Assembly (NCBI GenBank): GCA_903923135.1
Contig: CAIXWN010000116.1
Span: 1-32,368, forward strand
Direction: 5' to 3'
From: an uncultured Caulobacteraceae bacterium
GTDB lineage: Bacteria; Pseudomonadota; Alphaproteobacteria; Caulobacterales; Caulobacteraceae
DNA length: 32,368 bases
This document shows, one piece after another, positions 6,416-14,373 of this stretch. Every line of letters starts with the position of its first letter. The first letter of the stretch is position 1. The translations under genes were made by a program, and so were the position numbers. The notes beneath the pieces are model-generated. The model ran no database searches and was not told the origin of the DNA. It saw only the letters and a program-made list of their open reading frames with translations.

Positions 6416-7492
6416 ATGGCCGACGACAAACCGGGCGAGGTCGCCTCGCCGGCGCTTATCGACGAGGATCAGCCGCAGCATCTTGAACCGGGCCTGCCGC
6501 CGGAAATCGCCTCTCCCCTTGCGCCGTTCAAGGGCGAGGCGCCCGCCGCCCCGGCCTGGTTTCATGACGCCCTGGACAAAGCGCCGGAGCGCAGCCTCGT
6601 GCCGGTGCTGGGCGCCAACATCGAGTTGCTCACCTGGGGCGAGCGCGGAAAGCCCGGCCTGATTCTGGTCCACGGCAACAGCGCCCACGCGGACTGGTGG
6701 AGCTTCATCGCGCCGTTCTTCGCCGACCAGTACCGTGTGGCGGCGATTTCGCTGTCGGGCATGGGTGGGTCGGACTGGCGGGACGCCTACAGCTTCGAGA
6801 CCTTCGCCACCGAGATCCATGAATGCGCCCGGGCGGCGGGGCTCTACGACGCGCCGGTCAAGCCGGTCTATATCGGCCACTCCTTCGGCGGGGCCCAGAC
6901 ATTCTACTCTACCGCCCACCACCCTGATCGCATGCGCGCCTGCCTGCTGGTCGACACCGGCTTCGGCGGCCCCCCCACGCCCGAGGAGATCGCGGCCTGG
7001 GAGAAGGAAGACATCGCCGCTGGCGGCAAGCCCGGCCGATTCCGGGGACCGGTGCAGCGCAGCGGGCCCAACCGGGTCTATCCCACGCTGGAAATGGCCC
7101 TGACCCGGTTCAGGTTCATGCCGCCTCAGGTTCCCGGCAACCTCTACATCGCCGACTACATCGCCCGCCGGTCGCTGAAGCGCGCGCCCATGCCGGACGG
7201 CTCCGGCGAAGGCTGGACGTGGCGGTTCGACCCGGGTCTGTGGGCCAAGCTCGATCGCAGCGGCATGTATCCCATCGACGGATCGGCCATCACCACGCCC
7301 ATGGCCCACATCTACGGCGACCGGTCGGCCATCATCCGCCGGCATCACGGCCCCGGCGGCCGCGGTCAGGAACAGATCCCCGCCTCGGTTCCGCGCATCG
7401 TCGTGCCCGATAGCGAGCACCACATCATGGTCGACCAGCCGCTGGCGCTCATTGCGGCGATGCGCGCGCTGCTGACCGTATGGCCTGCTTGA
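6416..7492 (+). CDS. Alpha/beta-fold hydrolase
   Basis: This 358-residue protein has the alpha/beta hydrolase core. The oxyanion strand is LILVHGNSAHADWW. The nucleophile elbow is GHSFGG with S156. The YGDRSAI segment probably carries the acid, and the catalytic histidine lies in DSEHHIMVDQP (H335 or H336). The first 50 residues are an acidic, Pro-rich extension before the core, longer than usual. There is no signal peptide, so it is probably cytoplasmic. The substrate cannot be told. A relation to acyl or lipid substrates is suggested only by the PsrA-like dyad upstream. An inverted repeat directly follows its stop codon. Confidence 0.87.
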   Translation: MADDKPGEVASPALIDEDQPQHLEPGLPPEIASPLAPFKGEAPAAPAWFHDALDKAPERSLVPVLGANIELLTWGERGKPGLILVHGNSAHADWWSFIAPFFADQYRVAAISLSGMGGSDWRDAYSFETFATEIHECARAAGLYDAPVKPVYIGHSFGGAQTFYSTAHHPDRMRACLLVDTGFGGPPTPEEIAAWEKEDIAAGGKPGRFRGPVQRSGPNRVYPTLEMALTRFRFMPPQVPGNLYIADYIARRSLKRAPMPDGSGEGWTWRFDPGLWAKLDRSGMYPIDGSAITTPMAHIYGDRSAIIRRHHGPGGRGQEQIPASVPRIVVPDSEHHIMVDQPLALIAAMRALLTVWPA

Positions 7493-7506
7493 GCCGGTCC
7501 CGGCTC
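7491..7506. terminator. Possible hairpin terminator after the hydrolase gene
   Basis: GAGCCG and CGGCTC pair around a four-base loop directly after the stop codon. There is no T-run, so this is weak support for termination. It lies upstream of the transhydrogenase operon. Confidence 0.3.
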
Positions 7507-7559
7507 TGGTGTAGCACCCCCACCGTATCGTTCTTCACGCAACAAGGGATCGCCCGATC

Positions 7560-7799
7560 ATGGCCGACGCCTCCGCCGACTACCATCATGGCGACCAGAA
7601 CATCCAGGAACAGGTGGCCACCTATGCGGCGTTCGGCTCCCTGTCGAAATGGGCCTCGCTCGTTGTCGCCACCGGGGTGTTGGTGCTCAGCCTCTGGTTC
7701 TGCCTGGGGGCGGACTTCCTGAGCGGGCTGATCCCCGGCGTCGTGGTTTTCGCCCTGGGCGTCGTCTTCCTGCGGTCCAAGCCCGCCCAAGCGCATTAG
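7560..7799 (+). CDS. aa3-type cytochrome c oxidase subunit IV-like small membrane protein
   Basis: This 79-residue protein has a soluble N-terminus with DYHHGDQNIQEQVATY, matching the short HG-x-M-D-I-x-EQ-type signature of the bacterial aa3 oxidase subunit IV family (COX_aa3-4). Hydrophobic segments follow at about residues 31-48 and 54-71. Family knowledge: the protein is a small, non-essential subunit in Rhodobacter/Paracoccus-type oxidases. Here it sits ten bases ahead of pntAA rather than with oxidase genes, and its function in that setting is unknown. AAGGGA lies about ten bases upstream of the start. Confidence 0.72.
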   Translation: MADASADYHHGDQNIQEQVATYAAFGSLSKWASLVVATGVLVLSLWFCLGADFLSGLIPGVVVFALGVVFLRSKPAQAH

Positions 7800-7809
7800 G
7801 GGCGTCGAC

Positions 7810-8943
7810 ATGGCTGTTGTCGCCGTAACCCGGGAACGTCGTGCGGGCGAAACCCGCGTGGCCACGACCCCTGAGGCGGTCAAGAAGCTCCTCGCGCTCG
7901 GGGTCTCCGTGACCGTCGAATCGGGCGCGGGCCTGACCGCTTCCGTCCTCGACTCCGACTATGAGGCCGCCGGCGCCCGCATCGGCGCCGATCTGGCCTC
8001 CACCCTGGCCGACGCCGACATCCTCTTGAAGGTGCGCGGCCCTTCCGATGAGGAGATCGCCGCGCTCAGGCCCGGCGCCATCGTCGTCGCCCTGCTCAAT
8101 CCGCACCTGGAGCGACCGGCGCTCGAGGCGCTCGCCGCCCATGGGGCCGACGCCTACGCCATGGAGTTCGTGCCGCGCACCAGCCGCGCCCAGGTCATGG
8201 ACGCCCTGTCCAGCCAGGCCAATCTGGCGGGCTACCGAGCGGTGATCGAGGCGGCGGAAGCCTATGGCCGGGCCATGCCAATGATGATGACCGCCGCGGG
8301 CGCCATCGCCCCGGCCAAGGTGTTCGTCATGGGCGCCGGCGTGGCCGGTCTGCAGGCCATCGCCACGGCTCGCCGCCTGGGCGGCGTGGTCACCGCCACG
8401 GATGTGCGCCCGGCCGCCAAGGAGCAGGTCGAGTCTCTGGGCGCCAAGTTCATCGCCGTGGAGGACGAGGAGTTCAAGGCCGCCGAGACCGCGGCCGGCT
8501 ACGCCAAGCCGATGAGCGCTGAGTATCAGGCCAAACAGGCGGCCCTGGTCACCGAGCACATCAAGAAGCAGGACATCGTCATCACCACCGCCCTGATCCC
8601 GGGCCGGGCCGCCCCGCGACTGGTCAGCGAGGCGCAGGTGCTGTCGATGAAGCCGGGCTCGGTGCTGGTCGACCTCGCGGTTGAGCAGGGCGGCAACGTC
8701 GCCGGCTCCCGCCCGGACGAGGTCGTGGTGGTCGGGGGAGCCAAGATTGTCGGCATCGCCAACCTCGCCGGCCGGATTCCGGCCGACGCCTCCTCGCTCT
8801 ACGCCCGCAACCTCGCCGCCTTTGTCGCCCTGCTGATCGACAAGACCGGCGCCGTGGCGCCTGACAAGGACGACGACATCCTCGTCGCCTCGCTGGTCGC
8901 GCATGGCGGCGCCATCACCCACCCCGCCCTGCAAGCGGCCTGA
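7810..8943 (+). CDS. pntAA: NAD(P) transhydrogenase, alpha-1 subunit (NAD-binding dI domain)
   Basis: This 377-residue soluble dI component of the proton-translocating transhydrogenase binds NAD(H) and exchanges hydride with NADP(H) on PntB. The N-terminus [19 protein letters not shown] is typical of the alanine dehydrogenase/PNT family. The dinucleotide motif [21 protein letters not shown] lies in the middle, in two parts around a GxGxxG turn, with the acidic ribose-binding residue in [19 protein letters not shown]-like family sequence follows. It ends where the membrane part begins in single-chain PntA, so the enzyme is of the three-gene alphaproteobacterial type. Start: GGGG six bases upstream. 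Confidence 0.95.
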   Translation: MAVVAVTRERRAGETRVATTPEAVKKLLALGVSVTVESGAGLTASVLDSDYEAAGARIGADLASTLADADILLKVRGPSDEEIAALRPGAIVVALLNPHLERPALEALAAHGADAYAMEFVPRTSRAQVMDALSSQANLAGYRAVIEAAEAYGRAMPMMMTAAGAIAPAKVFVMGAGVAGLQAIATARRLGGVVTATDVRPAAKEQVESLGAKFIAVEDEEFKAAETAAGYAKPMSAEYQAKQAALVTEHIKKQDIVITTALIPGRAAPRLVSEAQVLSMKPGSVLVDLAVEQGGNVAGSRPDEVVVVGGAKIVGIANLAGRIPADASSLYARNLAAFVALLIDKTGAVAPDKDDDILVASLVAHGGAITHPALQAA

Positions 8944-8954
8944 AGGAGGCGATC

Positions 8955-9284
8955 TTGGACGCCGTCGTCGATCCGACCATCTTCCGCCTGGCGATCTTCG
9001 TGCTCGCCGTTTTCGTCGGCTACTATGTGGTCTGGAGCGTCACCCCGGCGCTGCACACGCCACTGATGGCCGTCACCAACGCCATTTCCTCGGTGATCAT
9101 CGTCGGGGCCCTGCTGGCCGCCGCCGCGCACGGAACTGGCGGCGCCAGCGTATGGGTGTCCAAGGGCGCCGGCGCGGCGGCCGCGGCCCTGGCTTCGGTG
9201 AACATCTTCGGGGGCTTCCTGGTCACCCAGCGCATGCTCGCCATGTACCGCAAGAAAGACAAGGCGCCGGGGGCCAAGCACTAA
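8955..9284 (+). CDS. pntAB: NAD(P) transhydrogenase, alpha-2 subunit (membrane)
   Basis: This 109-residue membrane protein forms the first part of the dII proton channel. It has about four hydrophobic helices. The signatures are [20 protein letters not shown] (the conserved HTPLMSVTNAIS-type block with its histidine) and [17 protein letters not shown]. The start is TTG at 8955, fixed by a perfect AAGGAGG at 8943-8949 five bases upstream; no in-frame ATG precedes the family N-terminus. It overlaps neither neighbour: 11 bases follow pntAA, and pntB begins on the base after its stop. Confidence 0.94.
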   Translation: MDAVVDPTIFRLAIFVLAVFVGYYVVWSVTPALHTPLMAVTNAISSVIIVGALLAAAAHGTGGASVWVSKGAGAAAAALASVNIFGGFLVTQRMLAMYRKKDKAPGAKH

Positions 9285-10700
9285 ATGACCGCCAATCTGG
9301 CTTCCATCGCCTACCTCGTCTGCGGGGTTCTCTTCATCCTGGCGCTGCGCGGGCTTTCCAGCCCGGTCACCAGCCGTCGCGGCAACCAGATGGGGATGAT
9401 CGGCATGGCGATCGCCGTGTCCGTCACCCTGGCGACCCTGTTCATCAGTGGGGCGCTCGACGGGGTCACCCTGGGCCTGATCGTCGCCGGCGTCGCGGCC
9501 GGCGGCGCCGTCGGAGCGGTCGTCGCCCGCCGCGTCGAGATGACGTCGATGCCGCAACTGGTGGCCTTCTTCCACTCGCTCGTCGGCATGGCCGCCTGTC
9601 TGGTGGCGGTGGCGGCGATCTATACGCCGGCCGCCTATGGCATCAATGAGGGCGACGGGATCAAACTGGAGAGCCTGATCGAACTGTCGCTCGGTCTCGC
9701 CATCGGCGCGATCACCTTCACCGGCTCGCTGATCGCCTTCGCCAAGCTCAACGGCAACATGTCCGGCGCGCCGATCATGCTGCCCGCCCGGCACCTTCTC
9801 AACCTGGCCATCGCCGCGGCGATCGTCGGCCTGATCGTGATCCTGGTGGTCAGCGGCGGCAACGCCCTGTGGGCCTTCTGGGCGATCTTCGTCCTGGCGC
9901 TGGTGGCCGGTGTCACCCTGATCATCCCCATCGGCGGCGCCGACATGCCGGTGGTGGTCTCCATGCTCAACAGCTACTCGGGCTGGGCGGCGGCGGCCCT
10001 GGGCTTCACCCTGGCCAACATCACCCTGATCATCACCGGGGCCCTGGTGGGCTCCTCCGGCGCCATCCTCAGCTACATCATGTGCAAGGGGATGAACCGC
10101 TCCTTCATCTCGGTCATCCTCGGCGGCTTCGGCGGCGAGACTGGCCCGGCCGGCGGCGCCGGCGCGGTGGAAACCCGCCCGGTGAAGCAGGGCTCGGCGG
10201 AAGACGCGGCGTTCATCATGAAGAACGCCTCCAAGGTGATCATCGTCCCCGGCTACGGCATGGCCGTGGCCCAGGCGCAGCACGCCCTGCGCGAGATGGC
10301 CGACAAGCTCAAGGAGCAGGGCGTCGAGGTGAAGTACGCGATTCACCCGGTGGCCGGCCGCATGCCCGGCCACATGAACGTGCTGCTGGCCGAGGCGAAC
10401 GTGCCCTACGACGAGGTCTTCGAACTCGACGACATCAATGCCGAATTCGCCAGCTGCGATGTGGCTTTTGTCATCGGGGCCAACGACGTCACCAATCCGT
10501 CGGCCAAGACGGATCCCAAGAGCCCGATCTACGGCATGCCGATCCTCGATGTGGAGAAGGCCCAGACCGTGCTGTTCATCAAGCGCGGCATGGGCTCCGG
10601 CTACGCCGGGGTGGAGAACGAGCTGTTCTTCAAGCCCAACACCATGATGCTCTTCGCCGACGCCAAGAAGATGGTCGAGGGTATCGTCAAGGCCCTGTAA
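9285..10700 (+). CDS. pntB: NAD(P) transhydrogenase, beta subunit
   Basis: This 471-residue protein has an N-terminal membrane half (about residues 1-260, around nine hydrophobic helices, with FFHSLVGMAAC and ARHLLNL) and a C-terminal NADP(H)-binding dIII domain. dIII shows VIIVPGYGMAVAQAQHAL, HPVAGRMPGHMNVLLAEA, VIGANDVTNPSAK and IKRGMGSGYAGVEN, all hallmark NADP loops. With PntAA/PntAB it uses the proton gradient to make NADPH from NADH. Its ATG directly abuts the pntAB stop. The last 14 bases overlap the convergent DUF308 gene. Confidence 0.96.
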   Translation: MTANLASIAYLVCGVLFILALRGLSSPVTSRRGNQMGMIGMAIAVSVTLATLFISGALDGVTLGLIVAGVAAGGAVGAVVARRVEMTSMPQLVAFFHSLVGMAACLVAVAAIYTPAAYGINEGDGIKLESLIELSLGLAIGAITFTGSLIAFAKLNGNMSGAPIMLPARHLLNLAIAAAIVGLIVILVVSGGNALWAFWAIFVLALVAGVTLIIPIGGADMPVVVSMLNSYSGWAAAALGFTLANITLIITGALVGSSGAILSYIMCKGMNRSFISVILGGFGGETGPAGGAGAVETRPVKQGSAEDAAFIMKNASKVIIVPGYGMAVAQAQHALREMADKLKEQGVEVKYAIHPVAGRMPGHMNVLLAEANVPYDEVFELDDINAEFASCDVAFVIGANDVTNPSAKTDPKSPIYGMPILDVEKAQTVLFIKRGMGSGYAGVENELFFKPNTMMLFADAKKMVEGIVKAL

Positions 10701-11259
10701 CGGGAACGGCGGCTCCGGCTGAGACGCCGCCGTCCCGGTTTACCGACCGGCGCAGGATCAGCAGGGCCGCGCCAGCGGCGATCAGGTCAAGGCCGATGAC
10801 CAAGCCGATCAGCACGGTCGATCCGGCGGCGCTCAGGGCCAGGATCACGCCGGCGAGAATCAGGTCGAACACGCCCGAGGCCAGCATCCAGCCCCACGCC
10901 CTGTCGCCCGTCTTGCGGTGGTTGAGACTGAGCCCGACGAGCGTGATGCCGTCGAGGAGCAGATAGGCGCCGATCAGAGCGGCCAGGCCGAGGCCGCCGA
11001 TCAGGGGGTTGAACAGCAGAACGACACCCGCGACCAGGGCGATGACCGCCGAGGCCAGGCTCCATCCGGCGTGAAGCCGGGTGCGACCGCCGACCGCCGA
11101 GGCAAGGCCGAGCAGACCGGCCATCACCAGCAGCCAGCCGACCATCAGGGCCACGGTCACCCCCGCCACCAGCGGCGAAAGCAGTGCCAGAACACCCAGC
11201 AGGATCAGCAGCCCGCCTTCGACTCCGAGCCAGATCGCGTGTCTCGGTTTGGCGTCCAT
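10687..11259 (-). CDS. DUF308/HdeD-like membrane protein, copy 2
   Basis: This 190-residue protein has about six hydrophobic helices arranged as three DUF308 pairs. It contains GWSLASAVIALVAGVVLLF, LIGAYLLLDGITLVGLSLNH and VFDLILAGVIL. It resembles the acid-stress HdeD group in topology, but no acid-resistance role can be inferred. It is clearly a paralogue of the gene just upstream, sharing the GWSLASAVIAL and IGAYLLLDG blocks in register. ATG 11259 was chosen because GGGAGAGA lies seven bases before it; an upstream start at 11304 would add 15 residues. The 3' end overlaps the pntB 3' end by 14 bases. Confidence 0.82.
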   Translation of the reverse strand: MDAKPRHAIWLGVEGGLLILLGVLALLSPLVAGVTVALMVGWLLVMAGLLGLASAVGGRTRLHAGWSLASAVIALVAGVVLLFNPLIGGLGLAALIGAYLLLDGITLVGLSLNHRKTGDRAWGWMLASGVFDLILAGVILALSAAGSTVLIGLVIGLDLIAAGAALLILRRSVNRDGGVSAGAAVPVTGP

Positions 11260-11308
11260 GCCCGTCTCTCCCATGCCTGGGTCAACAACGGGCGAAACGA
11301 CCATGGGT

Positions 11309-11839
11309 TCAGCGAAGCCGCCCGCCGCGATGCGCGAGCAGAAGAGCGATTCCGGCGGCGATCAGCGACAGACCCACGACCACGCCGACCAGCACCGCCG
11401 AGCCGATGGCGCTCATGAACAGGATGACTCCGGCCAGAGCCAGGTCGATGGCGCCGGAGCCGAGCAGCCAGGCCCAGTTGCCGATCCCGCGCCGGCGGTG
11501 ATCCAGGCCCAGGCCCACCAGCGCCACGCCGTCGAGCAGCAGATAGGCGCCGATCACCAGGGTCAGGGCCACCGCGCCGGCCAGGGGATAGACGAACAGC
11601 ACCCCGCCGATCCCCAGGGCGATGACGGCCGAGGCGAGGCTCCAGCCGATATGGCTATGCGCCCGGCCGGCGAAGGCCGAGATCAGGCCGATCATGCCGG
11701 TCAGGATCAGGATCCAGGCGAAGACCAGGGTCGCCGCCAGCCCGGCCATCATCGGCATCAACACAGCCGCCACCCCCAGCAGAATCAGCAGGGCCCCCTC
11801 GATCCTCAGCCAGGGCGAGGTTTTCAGGATCGAGGTCAT
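11309..11839 (-). CDS. DUF308/HdeD-like membrane protein, copy 1
   Basis: This 176-residue protein has about six transmembrane helices. The core reads GALLILLGVAAVLMPMMAG at the N-terminus, then GWSLASAVIALGIGGVLFVY, LVIGAYLLLDGVALVGLGLD and SGAIDLALAGVILFMSAIGS. It lies 49 bases upstream of its paralogue on the same strand and is probably co-transcribed with it. AGGGAG stands about ten bases ahead of the ATG. Family knowledge gives only an inner-membrane location; the function is unknown. The divergent region before it carries an 11-base direct repeat. Confidence 0.82.
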   Translation of the reverse strand: MTSILKTSPWLRIEGALLILLGVAAVLMPMMAGLAATLVFAWILILTGMIGLISAFAGRAHSHIGWSLASAVIALGIGGVLFVYPLAGAVALTLVIGAYLLLDGVALVGLGLDHRRRGIGNWAWLLGSGAIDLALAGVILFMSAIGSAVLVGVVVGLSLIAAGIALLLAHRGGRLR

Positions 11840-11852
11840 GCCGGCTCACTCC

Positions 11853-11898
11853 CTGTGGCGCTTGACCCTCGCGGGGGCGTCGCGCGACTGTGGCGCTT
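11853..11898. repeat. 11-base direct repeat in the divergent DUF308 / serine hydrolase region
   Basis: CTGTGGCGCTT occurs at 11853-11863 and again at 11888-11898, 35 bases apart. The second copy runs into an inverted repeat, GGCGC-TTTAG-GCGCC (11892-11906). The placement between two divergent genes fits a paired regulator site. Confidence 0.4.
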
Positions 11899-11949
11899 TA
11901 GGCGCCGCGCCGACGTTGGCCCAGATCAATCCTCGGGGGAAGAAACATC

Positions 11950-13089
11950 ATGACGACCGATTCCGTTGGTGGATTCGCCCGGGACCGCTTTGCGCCGGTG
12001 CGCGCGACCTTCGCGGCCAACCTCGCCAACGGGGCCGATGTCGGTGCGTCCTTCGCGGCGACGCTCGAGGGCGAGATGGTCGTCGATCTCTGGGGCGGCT
12101 GGGCCGACGAGGCCCGCACCCGTCCCTGGGAGAAGGACACCCTGGTCAACGTCTATTCCACCACCAAGACGATGACGGCGCTCACCGCCCTGTTGCTGGC
12201 CGATCGTGGGGATCTGGATTTCGACGCGCCCGTCGCCCGCTACTGGCCGGAGTTCGCCCGCAACGGCAAGGCGGGCGTCAAGGTCAGCCACCTGATGAGC
12301 CACTCAGCCGGCCTGTCGGGCTGGAAGGAGCCGATCACCACCAAGGACCTCTATGACTGGGACAAGGTCACCGCCCTCCTGGCCGATCAGGCGCCCTATT
12401 GGGAGCCGGGCACAGCGCCGGGCTACCACGCCCTCACCCAGGGCTATCTGGTCGGCGAGGTGGTGCGGCGTATCACCGGCCGGTCGCTGGGAACGGTGTT
12501 CCGCGAGGAGATCGCCGGGCCGCTGGGGGCGGACTTCCATATCGGCCTGGCCGCCAGCGAGGACCACCGCGTGGCCGACCTCATCCCGCCGCCGCCGGGC
12601 GGCGGCATCGGCGACGGCGAACAGAGCGAACTGACGCGAAACATGTCGAGCAATCCGGGGGTCGATGTTCTGGCGACCCGCACGCGCGCCTGGCGCGCCG
12701 CGGAGATCCCCGCCGCCGGGGGGCAGGGCAACGCCCGGTCGATCGCCCAGATTCACGTCCTGCTGGCCAATGGCGGCGTCGCCCAGGGCAAGCGGATCCT
12801 GTCTGAAGCCGGTTGCCGCAAGGCGTTGGAGCTGCAGGTCGAGGGCCACGATCTCATTCTGGGCGTGCCGGCGCGCTTCGGCCTGGGTTTCGGTCTGCCA
12901 GGGCCGCAGATGCCGCTGCCAAACCCGAACACCCTGTTCTGGGGCGGCTATGGCGGTTCGCTGGTGATCATCGACATGGATGCGAGAACCACCTTCGGCT
13001 ACGCGATGAACCGGATGGCGCCCACCACCACCGGCGATCTGCGGGCTTTCGGCCTGGCCATGGACATGTGGCAGGGGCTGGCCGCCTGA
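11950..13089 (+). CDS. Serine hydrolase of the beta-lactamase/EstB esterase family
   Basis: This 379-residue protein has the class C beta-lactamase fold. The S-x-x-K motif is S70-T-T-K73 (VYSTTKTM). The second catalytic tyrosine is Y159 in PGYHALTQG. The third motif position holds WGGYGG near the C-terminus in place of KTG, as in EstB-type esterases. HLMSHSAGLSGW is also a family hallmark. There is no signal peptide, which argues for a cytoplasmic esterase rather than a periplasmic beta-lactamase. The start has GGGGAAG eight bases upstream. The next gene appears to begin inside its 3' end. Confidence 0.88.
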   Translation: MTTDSVGGFARDRFAPVRATFAANLANGADVGASFAATLEGEMVVDLWGGWADEARTRPWEKDTLVNVYSTTKTMTALTALLLADRGDLDFDAPVARYWPEFARNGKAGVKVSHLMSHSAGLSGWKEPITTKDLYDWDKVTALLADQAPYWEPGTAPGYHALTQGYLVGEVVRRITGRSLGTVFREEIAGPLGADFHIGLAASEDHRVADLIPPPPGGGIGDGEQSELTRNMSSNPGVDVLATRTRAWRAAEIPAAGGQGNARSIAQIHVLLANGGVAQGKRILSEAGCRKALELQVEGHDLILGVPARFGLGFGLPGPQMPLPNPNTLFWGGYGGSLVIIDMDARTTFGYAMNRMAPTTTGDLRAFGLAMDMWQGLAA

Positions 13090-13919
13090 GCCCGCCGATC
13101 TCCCGGCCGGCGGCGCGACCGCTTTCCCTGCATCATCTGACGGCCCTGGATGTCTCGCCGCCTGATCTGGTCACCCTTGCCGCCGCCCTGGGCTGCGACC
13201 ACGTCTGCCTGTTCACCCAGGTGGAGCCCGAGGTCCGCTCGCTGTTTCCCTGTGTCGAGGACGAGGCCATGGTCGAGGCCGTGGCCACGCGTCTGCGCCA
13301 GACCGGGCTGACGGTCTGCGACCTCGAGTACTTTCCGGTGAGGCCGGGGCTGGAGATGGACGCCTACCGCCCCGCCCTGGACCGCGGGGCCCGCCTGGGC
13401 GCCGGCCGCGCCACCGCCCATATCCACGATCCCGACCGTGACCGGGCCCTGGGCGCCTTCGCCGCGCTCTGCCGCGTGGCCTCGGACTGCGGACTCGCCG
13501 TGGGCCTGGAATTCACGCATTTCTCCCGGGTCAATTCCCTGGCCGAGGCGCTGGCCTTCGTGGCCGACGCCGGCGAGCCCAACGGCGATGTGGTGCTCGA
13601 CGCTCTGCATTACTTCCGCAGCGGCGAGCGGGCGACCGACCTGGCGGAAATGGACCTGTCGCGCGTGGGCTATGTGCAGGTTTGCGATGGGCCGGCCGCA
13701 ATCGCCGAAGCGGACCGCATCGCCGAGGCCGTCGGCGAGCGGGGCGTGCCGGGCGAGGGGGTGTTTGATCTGGCCACATTCGTCGCCAACCTGCCGCCGG
13801 GGCCGGCAGTCGCCGTCGAGATCCCTCAGGCGAGGCGTATGGCGGCCGGGGTTCCGCCCCTGGAGCGCGCCCGTCTGGCCGTGGAGGCGACGCGGGGCCT
13901 ACTGTCGGCCGGCCGGTAG
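13068..13919 (+). CDS. Sugar phosphate isomerase/epimerase-like TIM-barrel protein
   Basis: This frame codes for an AP-endonuclease-2-type TIM barrel of about 270-283 residues. It shows LSLHHLTALDVSPPDLVTLA at the N-terminus, GLEFTHFSRVNSLAEALAFV with a metal-binding glutamate, DVVLDALHYFRSG with Asp and His ligands, VGYVQVCDGP, and PGEGVFDL. The substrate is unknown. The start is uncertain because no ATG precedes the conserved N-terminus. The GTG at 13068, inside the preceding gene, is the only standard start that keeps the whole domain; a CTG at 13086 is the other option. Either way it is translationally coupled to the serine hydrolase. Confidence 0.8.
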   Translation: MAGAGRLSPPISRPAARPLSLHHLTALDVSPPDLVTLAAALGCDHVCLFTQVEPEVRSLFPCVEDEAMVEAVATRLRQTGLTVCDLEYFPVRPGLEMDAYRPALDRGARLGAGRATAHIHDPDRDRALGAFAALCRVASDCGLAVGLEFTHFSRVNSLAEALAFVADAGEPNGDVVLDALHYFRSGERATDLAEMDLSRVGYVQVCDGPAAIAEADRIAEAVGERGVPGEGVFDLATFVANLPPGPAVAVEIPQARRMAAGVPPLERARLAVEATRGLLSAGR

Positions 13920-13926
13920 GGCTGGA

Positions 13927-14199
13927 TCAGGGTTTGGCCGGCGTCGCGTCGGGCCTGGCGGCCATCATCTTGTCCCGGGCGAGTTTCACCGCCGCCTGGC
14001 ACTCGGGAGAGGCCTTGTCGAGATTCTTGATCAGGCAGGCGCGGACGGCGTCGCGGTCGCGCATGGCCGCCTGCATCGGGCACAGCGAGATCGCCGAGGC
14101 GCGGCACGCCTCGCGTGGTGTTGCGGGCGGGCTGTCGGCCTGGGCGACGCCGGCGACGACGGCGCCCACGGTCAGAATCGCGGCGAAACGGAAGCGCAT
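13927..14199 (-). CDS. Small exported Cys-rich protein (GLG1-like Cys-rich repeat)
   Basis: This 90-residue protein has a signal peptide (MRFRFAAILTVGAVVAGVAQA, cleavage near residue 21) and four cysteines at 32, 40, 55 and 67. The pattern EACRASAISLC ... ACL ... PEC fits a single repeat of the Golgi-protein-1/FGFR Cys-rich type, which is common in small periplasmic proteins of alphaproteobacteria. The cysteines probably form two disulfides. No function is known for the bacterial forms. ATG 14199 has GAGGGG eight bases upstream; an upstream start at 14253 would put charged residues before the signal peptide. Confidence 0.72.
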   Translation of the reverse strand: MRFRFAAILTVGAVVAGVAQADSPPATPREACRASAISLCPMQAAMRDRDAVRACLIKNLDKASPECQAAVKLARDKMMAARPDATPAKP

Positions 14200-14373
14200 G
14201 CGCCAGCCCCTCTTTCTTTTGGCGTTGCCTGCGCCACTATCTGTTGTTTGCAATTTTTTCGCAATCCGGGCCTTTCACGATGCGCCCTGACGGGCGTCCC
14301 TTTCCAGTCGAAGCGGTGCGTCCTAAGTCTCACGAAGCGCCGTCCGGGCGGCGAACCGCAAACCGGGGATCCG

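Noticed and set aside
11950-13089. Antibiotic-resistance beta-lactamase
   Set aside because: It has the fold and the S-x-x-K motif but no signal peptide, and WGGYGG instead of KTG, which fits EstB-type esterases.
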